Shown: positions 14,529 to 24,355, numbered from the stretch's first letter. The stretch: 38,473 nucleotides of DNA from Actinomycetes bacterium (GCA_024639225.1 JAHEIS010000008.1:1-38473), one strand, 5' to 3'. The notes: generated by a model from the sequence alone, not told the origin. Numbers and translations are program-made.

Positions 14529-15545
14529 ATGAGCCGTGCCATCGGAGTCGACAGCCTCTCCCGGCCGCTGGCCGTGGTGGCCCGTGGGCTGGCCGAATGG
14601 CAGCGCGGCGATCCGGCCGACGCCGCCGTGAGAACGCTGGCCGAATCCGCCCGCGACCTGCACGCGCGCACCTACACGCTCTGGATGTGGGACATCACCG
14701 CCGGCGGCGGGGTCCCGCTGTGGCTGACGCCGGTCGGGATCGCCGAGGCCCGGTCGTTCAGCCCCCCCGGGCCGAGCCGGGCCATCGCGCGAACGATCGC
14801 CGCGGCGATCCAGGCCGGCGCCGATCCCGAGCGGATCGGCGTGCGCGAGGCCCGCGGTTTCACGGCGCTCGCCGTCCCCGGCACCGACGATGAGCTGGCG
14901 GTGCTGGCCCTCGAGGAGCACCACCCGGGGTGCCGGGTCGAGCTGGAGCCCCTCCCCGGACCGCCGCCGGTCGTGGGACCTGCCATCACCCTCGCCCCCT
15001 CCGAGTCCGCAGTGGCGCCCGGAGGTGGTCTGGCGGGACTCGCGCGCGCCGCCGAGGTCCATCCGCTCGCCGCCGCCGCCATACTTGCCGCCCACGGCCA
15101 GCCCGTGGATCTCGAGGCGTACCCGGAGGACTATGCCGCACGCCTCCACGACTGGGGCCTCGTCGCCGTCCCTGCCGCCACAGAACCACCGCCTCCACCG
15201 GACCTGAGCATTGATGCCGACCCCTGCCCCCGGCGGCGGGGCGCCCGTCGGCTGCTGCGCCGCCTCTACGGCATGAAGAAGATCGGCGATCAGCATCACA
15301 CCGAGTTCGATCACGTCTACCGCGGGGTTCCCGCCGACGGCAGGGACGAGGCGGCCGACATCGCCCGGGCGCTGATCCGCGCCGGGTTGCTGGGCGAGAA
15401 GCCGAGCGTCGGCCAGCGTCACGTCTACCTCCGACGAGATGCGCTGCCGGCCATTCATGCGCTGATGGAGCGCGGGGAGACCGACGATCCCGCGCTCGAG
15501 GCCCTCTGGAGCTGTCCGCCCCCCGGGCGGTCTACGGGGCGGTGA
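14529..15545 (+). CDS. Unknown protein with C-terminal winged-helix-like region
   Basis: 338 residues from the ATG at 14529; an upstream in-frame GTG (14499) is less likely given the TACCGT element between them. The N-terminal half (LAESARDLHARTYTLWMWDIT... and FTALAVPGTDDELAVLALEE) has the alternating strand and helix pattern of a GAF-like sensory domain. The C-terminal about 90 residues (RRLLRRLYGMKKIGDQHHTEFDHVYRGVPAD... AGLLGEKPSVGQRHVYL) look like a winged helix with a basic wing. No transmembrane segment. A ligand-responsive DNA-binding role is possible but not shown. Its end overlaps the convergent gene at 15532 by 14 bases. Confidence 0.65.
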   Translation: MSRAIGVDSLSRPLAVVARGLAEWQRGDPADAAVRTLAESARDLHARTYTLWMWDITAGGGVPLWLTPVGIAEARSFSPPGPSRAIARTIAAAIQAGADPERIGVREARGFTALAVPGTDDELAVLALEEHHPGCRVELEPLPGPPPVVGPAITLAPSESAVAPGGGLAGLARAAEVHPLAAAAILAAHGQPVDLEAYPEDYAARLHDWGLVAVPAATEPPPPPDLSIDADPCPRRRGARRLLRRLYGMKKIGDQHHTEFDHVYRGVPADGRDEAADIARALIRAGLLGEKPSVGQRHVYLRRDALPAIHALMERGETDDPALEALWSCPPPGRSTGR

Positions 15546-15705
15546 CCGTGACGGTCGGCACGCGGCGCTCAATCTCCTGGGCCGGCGGGTCGTCCGGCTC
15601 GCCGCGGAGCTGGTAGCCGAACACCGTTCCCGCGGCCAGGCCGACGATCAGCGCGCCGACCGTAAGCCAGGGGAATCTCCGCGTCCGATGGTGGGAGATG
15701 CTCAT
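15532..15705 (-). CDS. Small single-pass membrane protein, unknown function
   Basis: 57 residues from the ATG at 15705, which overlaps the upstream stop as ATGA. A basic N-terminus (MSISHHRTRRFP) precedes one transmembrane helix (WLTVGALIVGLAAGTVFGY), and the C-terminal part is polar and ends PTVTVTAP. The positive-inside rule puts the N-terminus in the cytoplasm. It is the last gene in the run eno-ftsB-DUF501-unknown-this gene, so it may relate to envelope or division functions, but no family is recognised. Confidence 0.6.
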   Translation of the reverse strand: MSISHHRTRRFPWLTVGALIVGLAAGTVFGYQLRGEPDDPPAQEIERRVPTVTVTAP

Positions 15706-16007
15706 CGGCGGGCGTCCCGGGCACGGCGCCCGTAGAGGGCGAACGCCGCATCGAGCGTGATCGCGGGCTCCCACGCCGCGGGCAGGCGCGGCGCCACACG
15801 GCTCGCGAGGTCCAGGTACCACTCCCCCGCCTGGGTGTACTCCCGGGCGAGATCGTCGCGCGAGAAGTCGTGACCCACCCGTCGCCGCAGCTCGTCATGG
15901 ACGGCCTCCACGATTCCGTGGCGGGCGGGCGCCAGCGCCGCGTCGGCGTCCAGCCGGCGGAGCCCGTCCTCCCACGAGAAGGCGGCGACCTCGCTCGGCT
16001 CAGCCAC
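15702..16007 (-). CDS. Unknown small soluble protein downstream of DUF501
   Basis: 101 residues from a GTG at 16007 that overlaps the DUF501 stop (GTGGCTGA). Sequence upstream of this start is Pro/Ser-rich noise, which supports the choice. The protein is acidic and helical (SWEDGLRRLDADAAL..., AREYTQAGEWYLDLASRVAP), with one Cys-free domain and no membrane segment. I do not recognise it. Overlaps on both sides make it part of the ftsB-DUF501 transcript. Confidence 0.6.
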   Translation of the reverse strand: MAEPSEVAAFSWEDGLRRLDADAALAPARHGIVEAVHDELRRRVGHDFSRDDLAREYTQAGEWYLDLASRVAPRLPAAWEPAITLDAAFALYGRRARDARR

Positions 16008-16434
16008 CGGCGGCCTCCCGCAGGCGCGTGACACAACACGTGGCCGGCCAGTCGCCGTCGATCCGGGACAAGATCCAGTCTCCGACGGGCGAGCCGCCAT
16101 CAGCCAGGGCGACGGCGAGGTGGGCGTGTAGGCACTTGACCCGGGTCGGATCGGCAGCGCCGGTGATCCAGTGGCCACCGTGGGATTCGGAATGCGCCCT
16201 CTGGGCCTCGGCAAGCGGCCCGGCCATCTCGGGATCAGATTCGAGGAGGCCGACCCCACCCGCGGACTCGAGGCGGCTGACCGCCGCCACGAGATGCCGG
16301 CAGGCCAGCCAGTTGCGGGTCGGGAAGGGATGCCCGCGCCGGTCCAGGGGTGGGTTGGCGAGCACCGCAGGCCCTCCGTGGGGGCAGCGGACCGCGACGG
16401 AGAACTCCGTGAGCGACTCGCGGCCCAGCAGCAA
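16000..16434 (-). CDS. DUF501 family protein
   Basis: 144 residues from a TTG start. The TTG at 16434 has GGAGG five bases upstream and begins 16 bases after the ftsB stop; an ATG at 16497 would overlap ftsB by 47 bases and adds a low-complexity N-terminus. The sequence has the DUF501 marks: LLGRESL, RCPHGGPAVLANPP, HPFPTRNWLACRHLVAAVSRLE, VKCLHAHLAVALADGGSPVGDW. Several conserved Cys and His (RCPHG, ACRH, KCLHAH) could bind metal. In Actinobacteria this family almost always sits between the FtsB-like gene and an exopolyphosphatase; here the phosphatase is replaced by two unknown genes. Biochemical function unknown. Confidence 0.85.
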   Translation of the reverse strand: MLLGRESLTEFSVAVRCPHGGPAVLANPPLDRRGHPFPTRNWLACRHLVAAVSRLESAGGVGLLESDPEMAGPLAEAQRAHSESHGGHWITGAADPTRVKCLHAHLAVALADGGSPVGDWILSRIDGDWPATCCVTRLREAAGG

Positions 16435-16439
16435 CTGGG

Positions 16440-16444
16440 CCTCC
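16440..16444 (-). promoter_or_regulatory. Ribosome-binding site supporting the TTG start of DUF501
   Basis: GGAGG on the minus strand, five bases before the TTG at 16434 and inside the short gap after the ftsB stop at 16451. It is the only good Shine-Dalgarno near any candidate start. Confidence 0.65.
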
Positions 16445-16450
16445 GCGACC

Positions 16451-16804
16451 TCAGACGAGGTCGCGGAACCAGGAGATGACCCCGCCGCCGGAGTCATCGG
16501 GCGCACGCCGGTTCCGCGGCGGCTCGGGCAACCCACGGACGATGAATGCCCGCTCGCCGGCTCGTACGAGCCCGAGTTCGCGGGCCCGGACCTCCAGCAC
16601 CCGGGGCTGGTCGAGGGCGGCGATCTCGTTCTCGAGTCGCTTCTTGCGCTCCTCCAGTGACTTCAATACGGCCTGCTCGCGCGCGAGAGCCTCGCGCTGA
16701 TCGAGGTAGCCCTGAACCGGCCCGATGTAGCCGATGAGGATCGCGGTCGCGAGCCCCGCGATGAGATAGGTGCGCAGAGGTGCCATGGACGGGCGGGGCG
16801 ACAT
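16451..16804 (-). CDS. ftsB: FtsB/DivIC-like septum formation initiator
   Basis: 117 residues: short N-terminal tail, one transmembrane helix (about 10-30, YLIAGLATAILIGYIGPVQGY), a coiled coil (about 33-63, EALAREQAVLKSLEERKKRLENEI), and then the family motif region VRARELGLVRAGERAFIV. FtsB/DivIC forms a trimeric coiled-coil complex with FtsL and FtsQ/DivIB that activates septal cell-wall synthesis. The ATG at 16804 has GGGGGA close upstream; an internal ATG at 16786 is an alternative. Position right after eno and before DUF501 is the usual actinobacterial order. Confidence 0.9.
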   Translation of the reverse strand: MSPRPSMAPLRTYLIAGLATAILIGYIGPVQGYLDQREALAREQAVLKSLEERKKRLENEIAALDQPRVLEVRARELGLVRAGERAFIVRGLPEPPRNRRAPDDSGGGVISWFRDLV

Positions 16805-16877
16805 TCCCCCGCAATGAGAGGTACGCCCCCGGCGAGCCGGTTCCTGCCCGGGCGATGATCACTTCACACCACCCGCG

Positions 16878-18245
<1,368 letters not shown>

Positions 18246-19259
18246 TCAGCCGCTCGTGCCGGCGCCCTTCGCCGCGAGATACCAGGCGTACTGCTCCACC
18301 GCATCGAGCTCCTCGAAGCTCTCGCCCGCCTCGTCCGCCAGCACGACGGCGGACTCGATACGGCGACGGAATCGTGTGGCGGTGGCATGAAGGGCCAGCT
18401 CAGCATCGACGCCGACCTCCGCCGCGAGACAGACGGCGGCGAATATCACATCGCCGAGTTCGCCGGCGCCGGGGTCGACGGCCAGCTCATCGATCTCCTC
18501 GCGGAGCTTGGCCAGAGCGGCGTCGGCACTGGCGAACCGGAATCCGGCGGCCGCGGCGCGCTTGCGCGTCTTGGCGGCGTACGCGAGAGCCGGAAGTCCC
18601 GGCGGGAGATCATGGAAGATCCCCTGGTCGGACCGCTCACGCCGCTTCTCGCGCTCCCAGATGTCCCCGACGTCGGAGACGCTCGCCGCGACGTCCTCGC
18701 CGTACACGTGCGGGTGGCGGGAGATCAGCTTGCGCCGTTGCCCGTCGGCGATGGTGCCGAGGTCCGCCGCGCCCTCCTCCTCGAGGAGCTGTCCGAAGAA
18801 GACCGCCTGAAACAGAAGATCGCCCACCTCGTCGACGATATGCTCCCGGTCGCCCGCGGCAATCGCCTCGGCGACCTCGAAGGCTTCGTCGACGGTATGC
18901 GGAGCAATCGACGCCAGGTCTTGGCGCCGGTCCCAGGGGCAGTCGTGCCGCAGGCGCGAGCCCACCGCGACAAGCGCCGCGATCCGTGCCCCGATGGCCC
19001 GCTCCCGCAGGATCTCGCGGGACGGCAGAGTTTCCGCCTCGGGAAAGTGGGCCGCGAGATCGTTGGCTTCGGGATCGGGCGCCACGATGACGGCGTCGGG
19101 GGGCGGATCGGCGCCGATCGGCCGGGGGCGGGCCGGTAGCGCGGCCGTAAGCTCGGGCGTCAGCTCGGGTGCGTAGAGGGCCCCGGCGCTCTTCATCCGG
19201 CGCTCCGCCGCGCCGGGCACGGAGTCGGGGTGGCCGTCGCCCAGGCCGAGAATGATCAT
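18246..19259 (-). CDS. mazG: MazG nucleoside triphosphate pyrophosphohydrolase with relic N-terminal domain
   Basis: 337 residues. The catalytic part has two MazG repeats: CPWDRRQDLASIAPHTVDEAFEVAEAI with DEVGDLLFQAVF (about 107-155) and a second with LREEIDELAVDP and ELGDVIFAAVC. MazG hydrolyses (d)NTPs to NMP and pyrophosphate, cleansing non-canonical nucleotides and affecting the stringent response. The first about 95 residues (MIILGLGDGHPDSVPGAAERRMKSAGALYA) resemble the start of the tetrapyrrole-methylase domain fused to MazG in YabN-type proteins, but are far too short for a working methylase. The gene follows the parvulin gene by 40 bases; a small GC-rich hairpin follows its stop. Confidence 0.92.
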   Translation of the reverse strand: MIILGLGDGHPDSVPGAAERRMKSAGALYAPELTPELTAALPARPRPIGADPPPDAVIVAPDPEANDLAAHFPEAETLPSREILRERAIGARIAALVAVGSRLRHDCPWDRRQDLASIAPHTVDEAFEVAEAIAAGDREHIVDEVGDLLFQAVFFGQLLEEEGAADLGTIADGQRRKLISRHPHVYGEDVAASVSDVGDIWEREKRRERSDQGIFHDLPPGLPALAYAAKTRKRAAAAGFRFASADAALAKLREEIDELAVDPGAGELGDVIFAAVCLAAEVGVDAELALHATATRFRRRIESAVVLADEAGESFEELDAVEQYAWYLAAKGAGTSG

Positions 19260-19299
19260 CCTGCCGCCCCCGCATCCGGTGACGGCGCGCGGCGGACGG

Positions 19300-20400
19300 C
19301 TATTCGCCGTCCTCGTCGGCGGGGATCTCCTCGACCTCGATGTCCTCGGGGTCGACGCCCTCCGCCTCGGGGTCGACGCCCTCGGCCTCGGGGTCGACGC
19401 CCTCGGCTTCGTTCGGGTCGGGCGGCTTGAGCCCGTCCTCGGCGTAGCGGGTCTTCTCTCGCCACTCCTCGACGATCTCCTCGCGCCAGGTGTTCCACTC
19501 TTCCTGACGGGCGACCTCGAGCTGCTGGCGCTTGATCTCGGCCTTGGCGCTGGCGAACGTCGTGGTCATCTCGTCAAAGGTCTCGACGGTGATGATGTGC
19601 CAACCGAACTGGGTCTTGACCGGATCAGAGATCTCGCCGTCCTCGAGCTCGAAGGCCACCTTCTCGAAGGGCTCGACAAGCTGGCCCATCTGGATCTGCC
19701 CGAGGTCTCCCCCGTTGTCCTTGGAACCGGGGTCCTGGGAGTTCTCGGCAGCGAGCTCAGCGAAGTTGTCGAGGGTCACGCGGGAGGCGATGTCGTCGGC
19801 CTCCGGCTCGGTCTCGACGAGGATGTGCGATGCCGAGCGGCCGGCAGGGGTGACGAACTCGCTCTTGTTGTCGTTGTAGTAGCCGCGGGCCTGCTTGTCG
19901 GTGTAGCGGACGCCGCGGGTCACGAAGTCGAAGAGCTTGGGCTGCTGGAGCTGGAACTTGAGGATGCCCCGGGCGTCGGGGACGGTGATCTTGGACTCCT
20001 CCAGGAACATGTCCAGTTCCTCCTGGGAGTCGTTGAAGTTCTCCTCGCGGATACGCGCGAGCTCCTCCTCGATCTCGTCATCGGTGACCGCGCACGGGTC
20101 GCCGCACTTCGTCGCCTCGAAGTCGACCACCCGCTGCTGGACGAGCGCGTCCAGCGCCTCGACCCGGGCGGCGGAGAAACCCTCCGACCCCTCCTCGGGA
20201 AAGCTCTGCTCGGCCTGTTCCGCCTGCGCCTTGCGCTGGGCGAGCGACCGGTCGAGCTCGGCGTACGAGATCTCGCTGTCGCCGACCTGGGCAGCGGTAC
20301 CCTCGGCGAGTTGGGCCTCGCCGCTCCCGCAGGCCGCGGCGAGCAGGAGTGCGATCAGGAGCGCCGGCAGAGCGGCCGGAAGCGCAAGGCGTCGTGACAC
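19300..20400 (-). CDS. Parvulin-type peptidyl-prolyl isomerase lipoprotein (PrsA/SurA-like)
   Basis: 366 residues starting at a GTG. The signal sequence ends LLLAAACGSG, a near-consensus lipobox with Cys24, so the protein should be lipid-anchored outside the membrane. A SurA-N-like helical region (about 35-165) is followed by a PpiC parvulin domain (about 188-276; ASHILVETEPEADDIASRV, GGDLGQIQMGQLVEPFEKVAF, FGWHIITVE), the expected rotamase fold that helps secreted proteins fold. The C-terminus has three copies of a seven-residue acidic repeat (EAEGVDP type) from a 21-bp DNA repeat. No Shine-Dalgarno; a TAGCAT element 8 bases upstream suggests a leaderless transcript. Confidence 0.92.
   Translation of the reverse strand: MSRRLALPAALPALLIALLLAAACGSGEAQLAEGTAAQVGDSEISYAELDRSLAQRKAQAEQAEQSFPEEGSEGFSAARVEALDALVQQRVVDFEATKCGDPCAVTDDEIEEELARIREENFNDSQEELDMFLEESKITVPDARGILKFQLQQPKLFDFVTRGVRYTDKQARGYYNDNKSEFVTPAGRSASHILVETEPEADDIASRVTLDNFAELAAENSQDPGSKDNGGDLGQIQMGQLVEPFEKVAFELEDGEISDPVKTQFGWHIITVETFDEMTTTFASAKAEIKRQQLEVARQEEWNTWREEIVEEWREKTRYAEDGLKPPDPNEAEGVDPEAEGVDPEAEGVDPEDIEVEEIPADEDGE
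19351..19413 (-). repeat. Three 21-bp tandem repeats inside the isomerase gene
   Basis: Three head-to-tail units start at 19351, 19372 and 19393 (GTCGACGCCCTC...CTCGGG on the plus strand). The middle copy differs from the first at one base and from the third at a few. Being 21 bp, copy-number changes keep the reading frame, so the length of the acidic tail of the lipoprotein can vary. Confidence 0.85.
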
Positions 20401-20408
20401 GGCCGGGG

Positions 20409-20414
20409 ATGCTA
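20409..20414 (-). promoter_or_regulatory. -10 element (TAGCAT) before the isomerase gene
   Basis: TAGCAT on the minus strand ends 8 bases before the GTG at 20400, so the transcript would begin at about the start codon. It lies in the 53-base gap between mfd and the isomerase, which gives the isomerase-mazG pair its own promoter. Confidence 0.45.
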
Positions 20415-20453
20415 GCAGGGGGTCTGGGCGGCCCTGAAGGCGTACGTTCGCGG

Positions 20454-23400
20454 CTAACCGGAGCCCGCCGGCGTCTCCGCGCAGTCCCCGAGCACGCTGA
20501 GCAATCGCTCCGCCGCGGCGAGACGGGCCGCCGGCGCGGTCTCGGCCTCGATGCTCGCCTGACGCTCGGCGGCGGACCAGCGCGCGGAGGACTCAGCCTC
20601 GCGCAGCGACCGCAGACCGGCGCTGCTCATTGACACCGGCGCGGCCACGACCCGGCCCCGGGACACGCCGACGTGGTCGACGCCGACGGCGCGCGCCAGG
20701 GCGCGCACCCGACCGAGGGCCAAGAGCGAATCGACCGGCGGCGGGACTTCGCCGAAGCGGTCGGTCAGCTCACCGGCGAGCTCGCCGAGATCATCGGCGC
20801 CCGCGGCCGCGATGCGACGATGCATCTCGATCTTCGCGGCCTCGAAGTCGATGTAGTCAGCCGGGATGTAGGCCGAGACCGGGATGTCCACGCGCACCTC
20901 GCGCTCCGGCGGTGGAAGGCCGCGGCTCAGGGCGACGGCCTCTTCGAGCATCTCCATGTAGAGCTCGAAGCCGACCGCAGCGACGTGCCCGCTCTGCTCG
21001 TCGCCGAGCAGATTGCCGGCGCCACGGATCTCGAGATCGCGCATCGCGATCTTGAGCCCGCTGCCCAACTCGGTGTAGTCGCCGATGGCCGCCAGCCGGG
21101 CCGAGGCCTCGCGCGTGAGGGCCGCGGCCTCGGGGTACATCAGGTACGCGTAGGCCGTGCGCTCCGAACGCCCGACCCGGCCCCGGAGCTGGTAGAGCTG
21201 GGAGAGGCCGAGCTGGTCCGACCGCTCGACGATGAGCGTGTTCGCGTTGGGGATGTCGATCCCGGACTCGATGATGCTCGTCGCCACGAGGACGTCGGCC
21301 TCGCCACGGACGAAGCCGAGCATCACGTCCTCGAGTTTCCTCTCCGCCATCTGACCGTGGGCCGCGACGACCCGGGACTCGGGCACCAGGGCCCGCACGG
21401 CCTCGGTGGCGGCGTCGATCGTCTCAACCCGGTTGTGCACCCAGAAGACCTGGCCGCCACGCTCGCGTTCCCGCTCGAGGGCCTCGGTGACCAGCGCCTC
21501 GTCGAACTCGCCGACGTGGGTCACGACCGGCTTGCGCCCCGGCGGCGCGGTCTCGATGACGGTGATGTCGCGCATCCCCGACAGCGACATCTGCAGGGTC
21601 CGCGGGATCGGGGTCGCGCTCATGGCGAGGACGTCGACGCTGACGCGCAGCTTGCGCAGGGCTTCCTTCTGGGCGACGCCGAAGCGCTGCTCCTCGTCGA
21701 CGATGACGAGCCCGAGCTGCTTCGGTCGGACGTCCATCGACAGCAGGCGGTGGGTCCCCACGATCACGTCCAGCTCCCCGAGCGCGAAGCGAGTGAGCAC
21801 CTCCTTGACCTCGGCCCGGCTGCGGAAGCGGTTGACGGCGTCAACGCCTACCGGCAGCCCGTCGAAGCGCTCCCGGAAGCTGGCCAGATGCTGCTGAGCG
21901 AGGATGGTCGTCGGGACGACGACCATGACCTGGCGTCCGTCCGCGGCCGCGGTGAAGGCGGCCCGCATCGCGATCTCGGTCTTGCCGAAGCCGACATCGC
22001 CGCAGATGAGGCGGTCCATGGGCCGCGCGCGCTCCATGTCCTCGGCGACCTGGTCGATGGCCCGCAGCTGGTCGCGGGTCTCGGTGTAGGGAAAGCGCGC
22101 CTCGAGCTCGGTCATCAGCTCGTCGTCGCGGACGAAGGGGTGCCCCTCGGCACGTTCGCGGGCCTCGTAGAGGGCTATCAACTCACCCGCCATCTCGCGG
22201 ACCGCCGTGCGGGCCCGCGACTTCATGCGGTCCCAGGCCTTGCCGCCGAGCTTGTTCAGCTCGGGATCGCTGCCGTCCGAGCCGACGTAGCGGGTGATCT
22301 TGTCGACCTGGTCATGGGGAACCCAGAGCCGATCCTCGCCGGCGAAGGCGAGGTGGAGATAGTCGCGCGTGACCGCCGCCACGTCACGCGTCTCGAAGCC
22401 GATCAGCCGTCCGATGCCATGGTCCTCGTGGACGACGTGGTCGCCGACGCGCAGCTCCAGAAGACTCGAGACGCGCTTGCCGACGGCGGGTCGCGCCGGA
22501 GCCCGGCGGCGCAGGAGCGCCGTCGCGGGGAGGACCGCCACGCCGAGCGCCCGGGAGATCACGCCCGTGCGCAGGTCCTCGGTCGTGAATCCGACCGTTC
22601 CCGGCGCCGGGAGCTGGCCCGGCTTGAGCAGCTCGGGGCCCAGCCGTTCCATGCGCGTCGCCACCCGCTCCATCTCACCGCGACGACTGAAGCCGACGAC
22701 CACCCGCATGCCGGACCGGGCCAGGCGCGCCAGCTCCGCCTGCGCCTCACCCTCGCCTCGCGTGGCGAAGCGCGCCTCGACGGCGTCGAACGCCGCCTCG
22801 CGCGGGTCCGGCGGGGAGGAGACGCGTACCGTCGCCGCGTCAGCGAGAAGACCGGTGATCTGGTCGGCTGGAAGGAGAGCGTCGGCGTGCCCCTCGCCCA
22901 GCCGCTCGGCCGCGACCCGCAGGCCGGAGGGGAAGTCGCCGGCGCCCAGCAGTACGACCGAAGCGCCCGCCAGGCCGGCGGCGTCGAGCGCGGCCGAGGC
23001 CGGGGCGGCGGGATCCGCGGCAGGCCAGGCGATGAAGCGCTCGAGTGACCGGACGGTCCGCTGGCTGAACGGCGAGAAGGCCCGCAGGTTCTCGATCTCG
23101 TCGCCGAAGAAGTCGATCCGCACCGGCAGGTCGGCGGTGGTCGGATAGACGTCGAGGATCCCTCCGCGCAGCGCCAATTCGCCGCGCTCCTCGACCTGAC
23201 CGACCCGGCTGTAGCCGGCGGCGACAAGGGCGTCGGTCAGATCCTCCGGTGTGTGCGTCTCCCCCGCGGCGATCCTCAGGGGCGCGGGAACGACCTCCGC
23301 ATCCGGCACCGGCTCGGCGAAGGCCGCGACACCCGCGACGATGATCCGCCCCTCCCGACGGAGCGAGGCGCGGGCGCGGGCGCGCTGGCCGACGAGGTGG

Positions 23401-23699
23401 GGCGAGACCGGGACCTCGGACCCGGGGGCGACGCCGAGGGCGGGCCAGAGGGCCACGGCGCTCCGGCCGACCAGAACCTGGAGAGCCCGGCTGAGATCCC
23501 GGGCCTCCTCGTCCTGAGGGACGACCACGAGCAACGGCCCGGGCAGAACGCCGGAGAGAGCCCCGAGCAGGAACGGCCAGCCGGGCCGGGCCAGCGAGAT
23601 GCGCGCATCGCCACCGGACGATGCCGCCGCGACAGCCGCCGCGACCTGATCCGCCCCCAGGATCGCCGCGTCGCGTGCCGATGCGGTGGTCGTCGTCAC
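20454..23699 (-). CDS. mfd: Mfd transcription-repair coupling factor
   Basis: 1081 residues. The N-terminal third is the UvrB-homology module (GGILDVYPTTADLPVRIDFFGDEI at 179-202). The RNA polymerase interaction domain follows (VGDHVVHEDHGIG, about 418-430). The translocase core has Walker A GDVGFGKTE (567-575), the DEEQ box and the SATPIPRTLQMSL motif; the TRG region lies downstream (LSQLYQLRGRVGRSERTAYAY). Mfd removes RNA polymerase stalled at lesions and recruits UvrA. Full family length is about 1100-1150, so it is complete. The GTG start overlaps the stop of pth (GTGA, 23696-23699). Confidence 0.97.
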   Translation of the reverse strand: MTTTTASARDAAILGADQVAAAVAAASSGGDARISLARPGWPFLLGALSGVLPGPLLVVVPQDEEARDLSRALQVLVGRSAVALWPALGVAPGSEVPVSPHLVGQRARARASLRREGRIIVAGVAAFAEPVPDAEVVPAPLRIAAGETHTPEDLTDALVAAGYSRVGQVEERGELALRGGILDVYPTTADLPVRIDFFGDEIENLRAFSPFSQRTVRSLERFIAWPAADPAAPASAALDAAGLAGASVVLLGAGDFPSGLRVAAERLGEGHADALLPADQITGLLADAATVRVSSPPDPREAAFDAVEARFATRGEGEAQAELARLARSGMRVVVGFSRRGEMERVATRMERLGPELLKPGQLPAPGTVGFTTEDLRTGVISRALGVAVLPATALLRRRAPARPAVGKRVSSLLELRVGDHVVHEDHGIGRLIGFETRDVAAVTRDYLHLAFAGEDRLWVPHDQVDKITRYVGSDGSDPELNKLGGKAWDRMKSRARTAVREMAGELIALYEARERAEGHPFVRDDELMTELEARFPYTETRDQLRAIDQVAEDMERARPMDRLICGDVGFGKTEIAMRAAFTAAADGRQVMVVVPTTILAQQHLASFRERFDGLPVGVDAVNRFRSRAEVKEVLTRFALGELDVIVGTHRLLSMDVRPKQLGLVIVDEEQRFGVAQKEALRKLRVSVDVLAMSATPIPRTLQMSLSGMRDITVIETAPPGRKPVVTHVGEFDEALVTEALERERERGGQVFWVHNRVETIDAATEAVRALVPESRVVAAHGQMAERKLEDVMLGFVRGEADVLVATSIIESGIDIPNANTLIVERSDQLGLSQLYQLRGRVGRSERTAYAYLMYPEAAALTREASARLAAIGDYTELGSGLKIAMRDLEIRGAGNLLGDEQSGHVAAVGFELYMEMLEEAVALSRGLPPPEREVRVDIPVSAYIPADYIDFEAAKIEMHRRIAAAGADDLGELAGELTDRFGEVPPPVDSLLALGRVRALARAVGVDHVGVSRGRVVAAPVSMSSAGLRSLREAESSARWSAAERQASIEAETAPAARLAAAERLLSVLGDCAETPAGSG

Positions 23700-24343
23700 C
23701 CGGCCGTCTCGGGTCCGGCGCCGGTACGGCGGGCGTTGGCGGGCCGCGCGTGAAAACGGGCGATCGCGGCGTCAACGCCATCGGTCAGCGCGACCTCGGT
23801 CATCGCGACCGAACGGCGGAAGAGGTCCTCGACCTCATCGGGGGGCTCCGAGAACCGCCCGAGAACCCAGGAGGCGTCGTCGCCGCGCCACTCCGCCGGC
23901 GGGCGCCCGACTCCGACCCGGATCCGGGAGAAGTCTGTCGAGCCGAGACCGGCACGCAGTGAGCGCAGGCCGTTGTGTCCGCCCGCGCCGCCGCCGACCT
24001 TCCCGCGGACCGTGCCGAAGGGCAGGTCGATCTCGTCATGGACGACGAGGATCTCCTGCGGGGTGATGCGGAACATGCCCGCCGCCGGGCCGACCGACTC
24101 TCCGGACAGGTTCATGAAGGTCTCGGGAATGAGGAGGACCAGGGGCCCTCGGGGTCCGCGTACCTCGGCGCAGCGGCCGCCGAAGCGGTCCCGCCAGCGG
24201 ACCGGTCCCAGCCGCTCGGCCACCCGTGCGACGACCTCCTCGCCCGCGTTGTGCCGGGCTCCCGCGTACTTCGGGCCGGGGTTGCCCAGGCCGACGAGCA
24301 GGCGGATGCGCGCCGGTGCGTCGTCCGGCGCCGGCGCGTCCAT
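23696..24343 (-). CDS. pth: Peptidyl-tRNA hydrolase
   Basis: 215 residues. LLVGLGNPGPKYAGARHNAGEEV contains the catalytic His31 and Asn21; FMNLSG (Asn78) and VVHDEIDLPFG (Asp103) are the other conserved active-site positions, and GGGAGGHNGLRS is the substrate loop. It releases peptides from peptidyl-tRNA dropped by ribosomes and is essential in most bacteria. A 10-residue N-terminal extension precedes the conserved start. It lies 12 bases after the L25 gene and overlaps mfd, forming the common L25-pth-mfd unit. Confidence 0.97.
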   Translation of the reverse strand: MDAPAPDDAPARIRLLVGLGNPGPKYAGARHNAGEEVVARVAERLGPVRWRDRFGGRCAEVRGPRGPLVLLIPETFMNLSGESVGPAAGMFRITPQEILVVHDEIDLPFGTVRGKVGGGAGGHNGLRSLRAGLGSTDFSRIRVGVGRPPAEWRGDDASWVLGRFSEPPDEVEDLFRRSVAMTEVALTDGVDAAIARFHARPANARRTGAGPETAG

Positions 24344-24355
24344 ACGGGGTGGCCG

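Noticed and set aside
16435-16536. Longer start for DUF501 (ATG at 16497 or 16536)
   Set aside because: Adds a Gly/Ser/Pro-rich segment absent from the family core, overlaps ftsB heavily, and lacks an SD, unlike the TTG at 16434.
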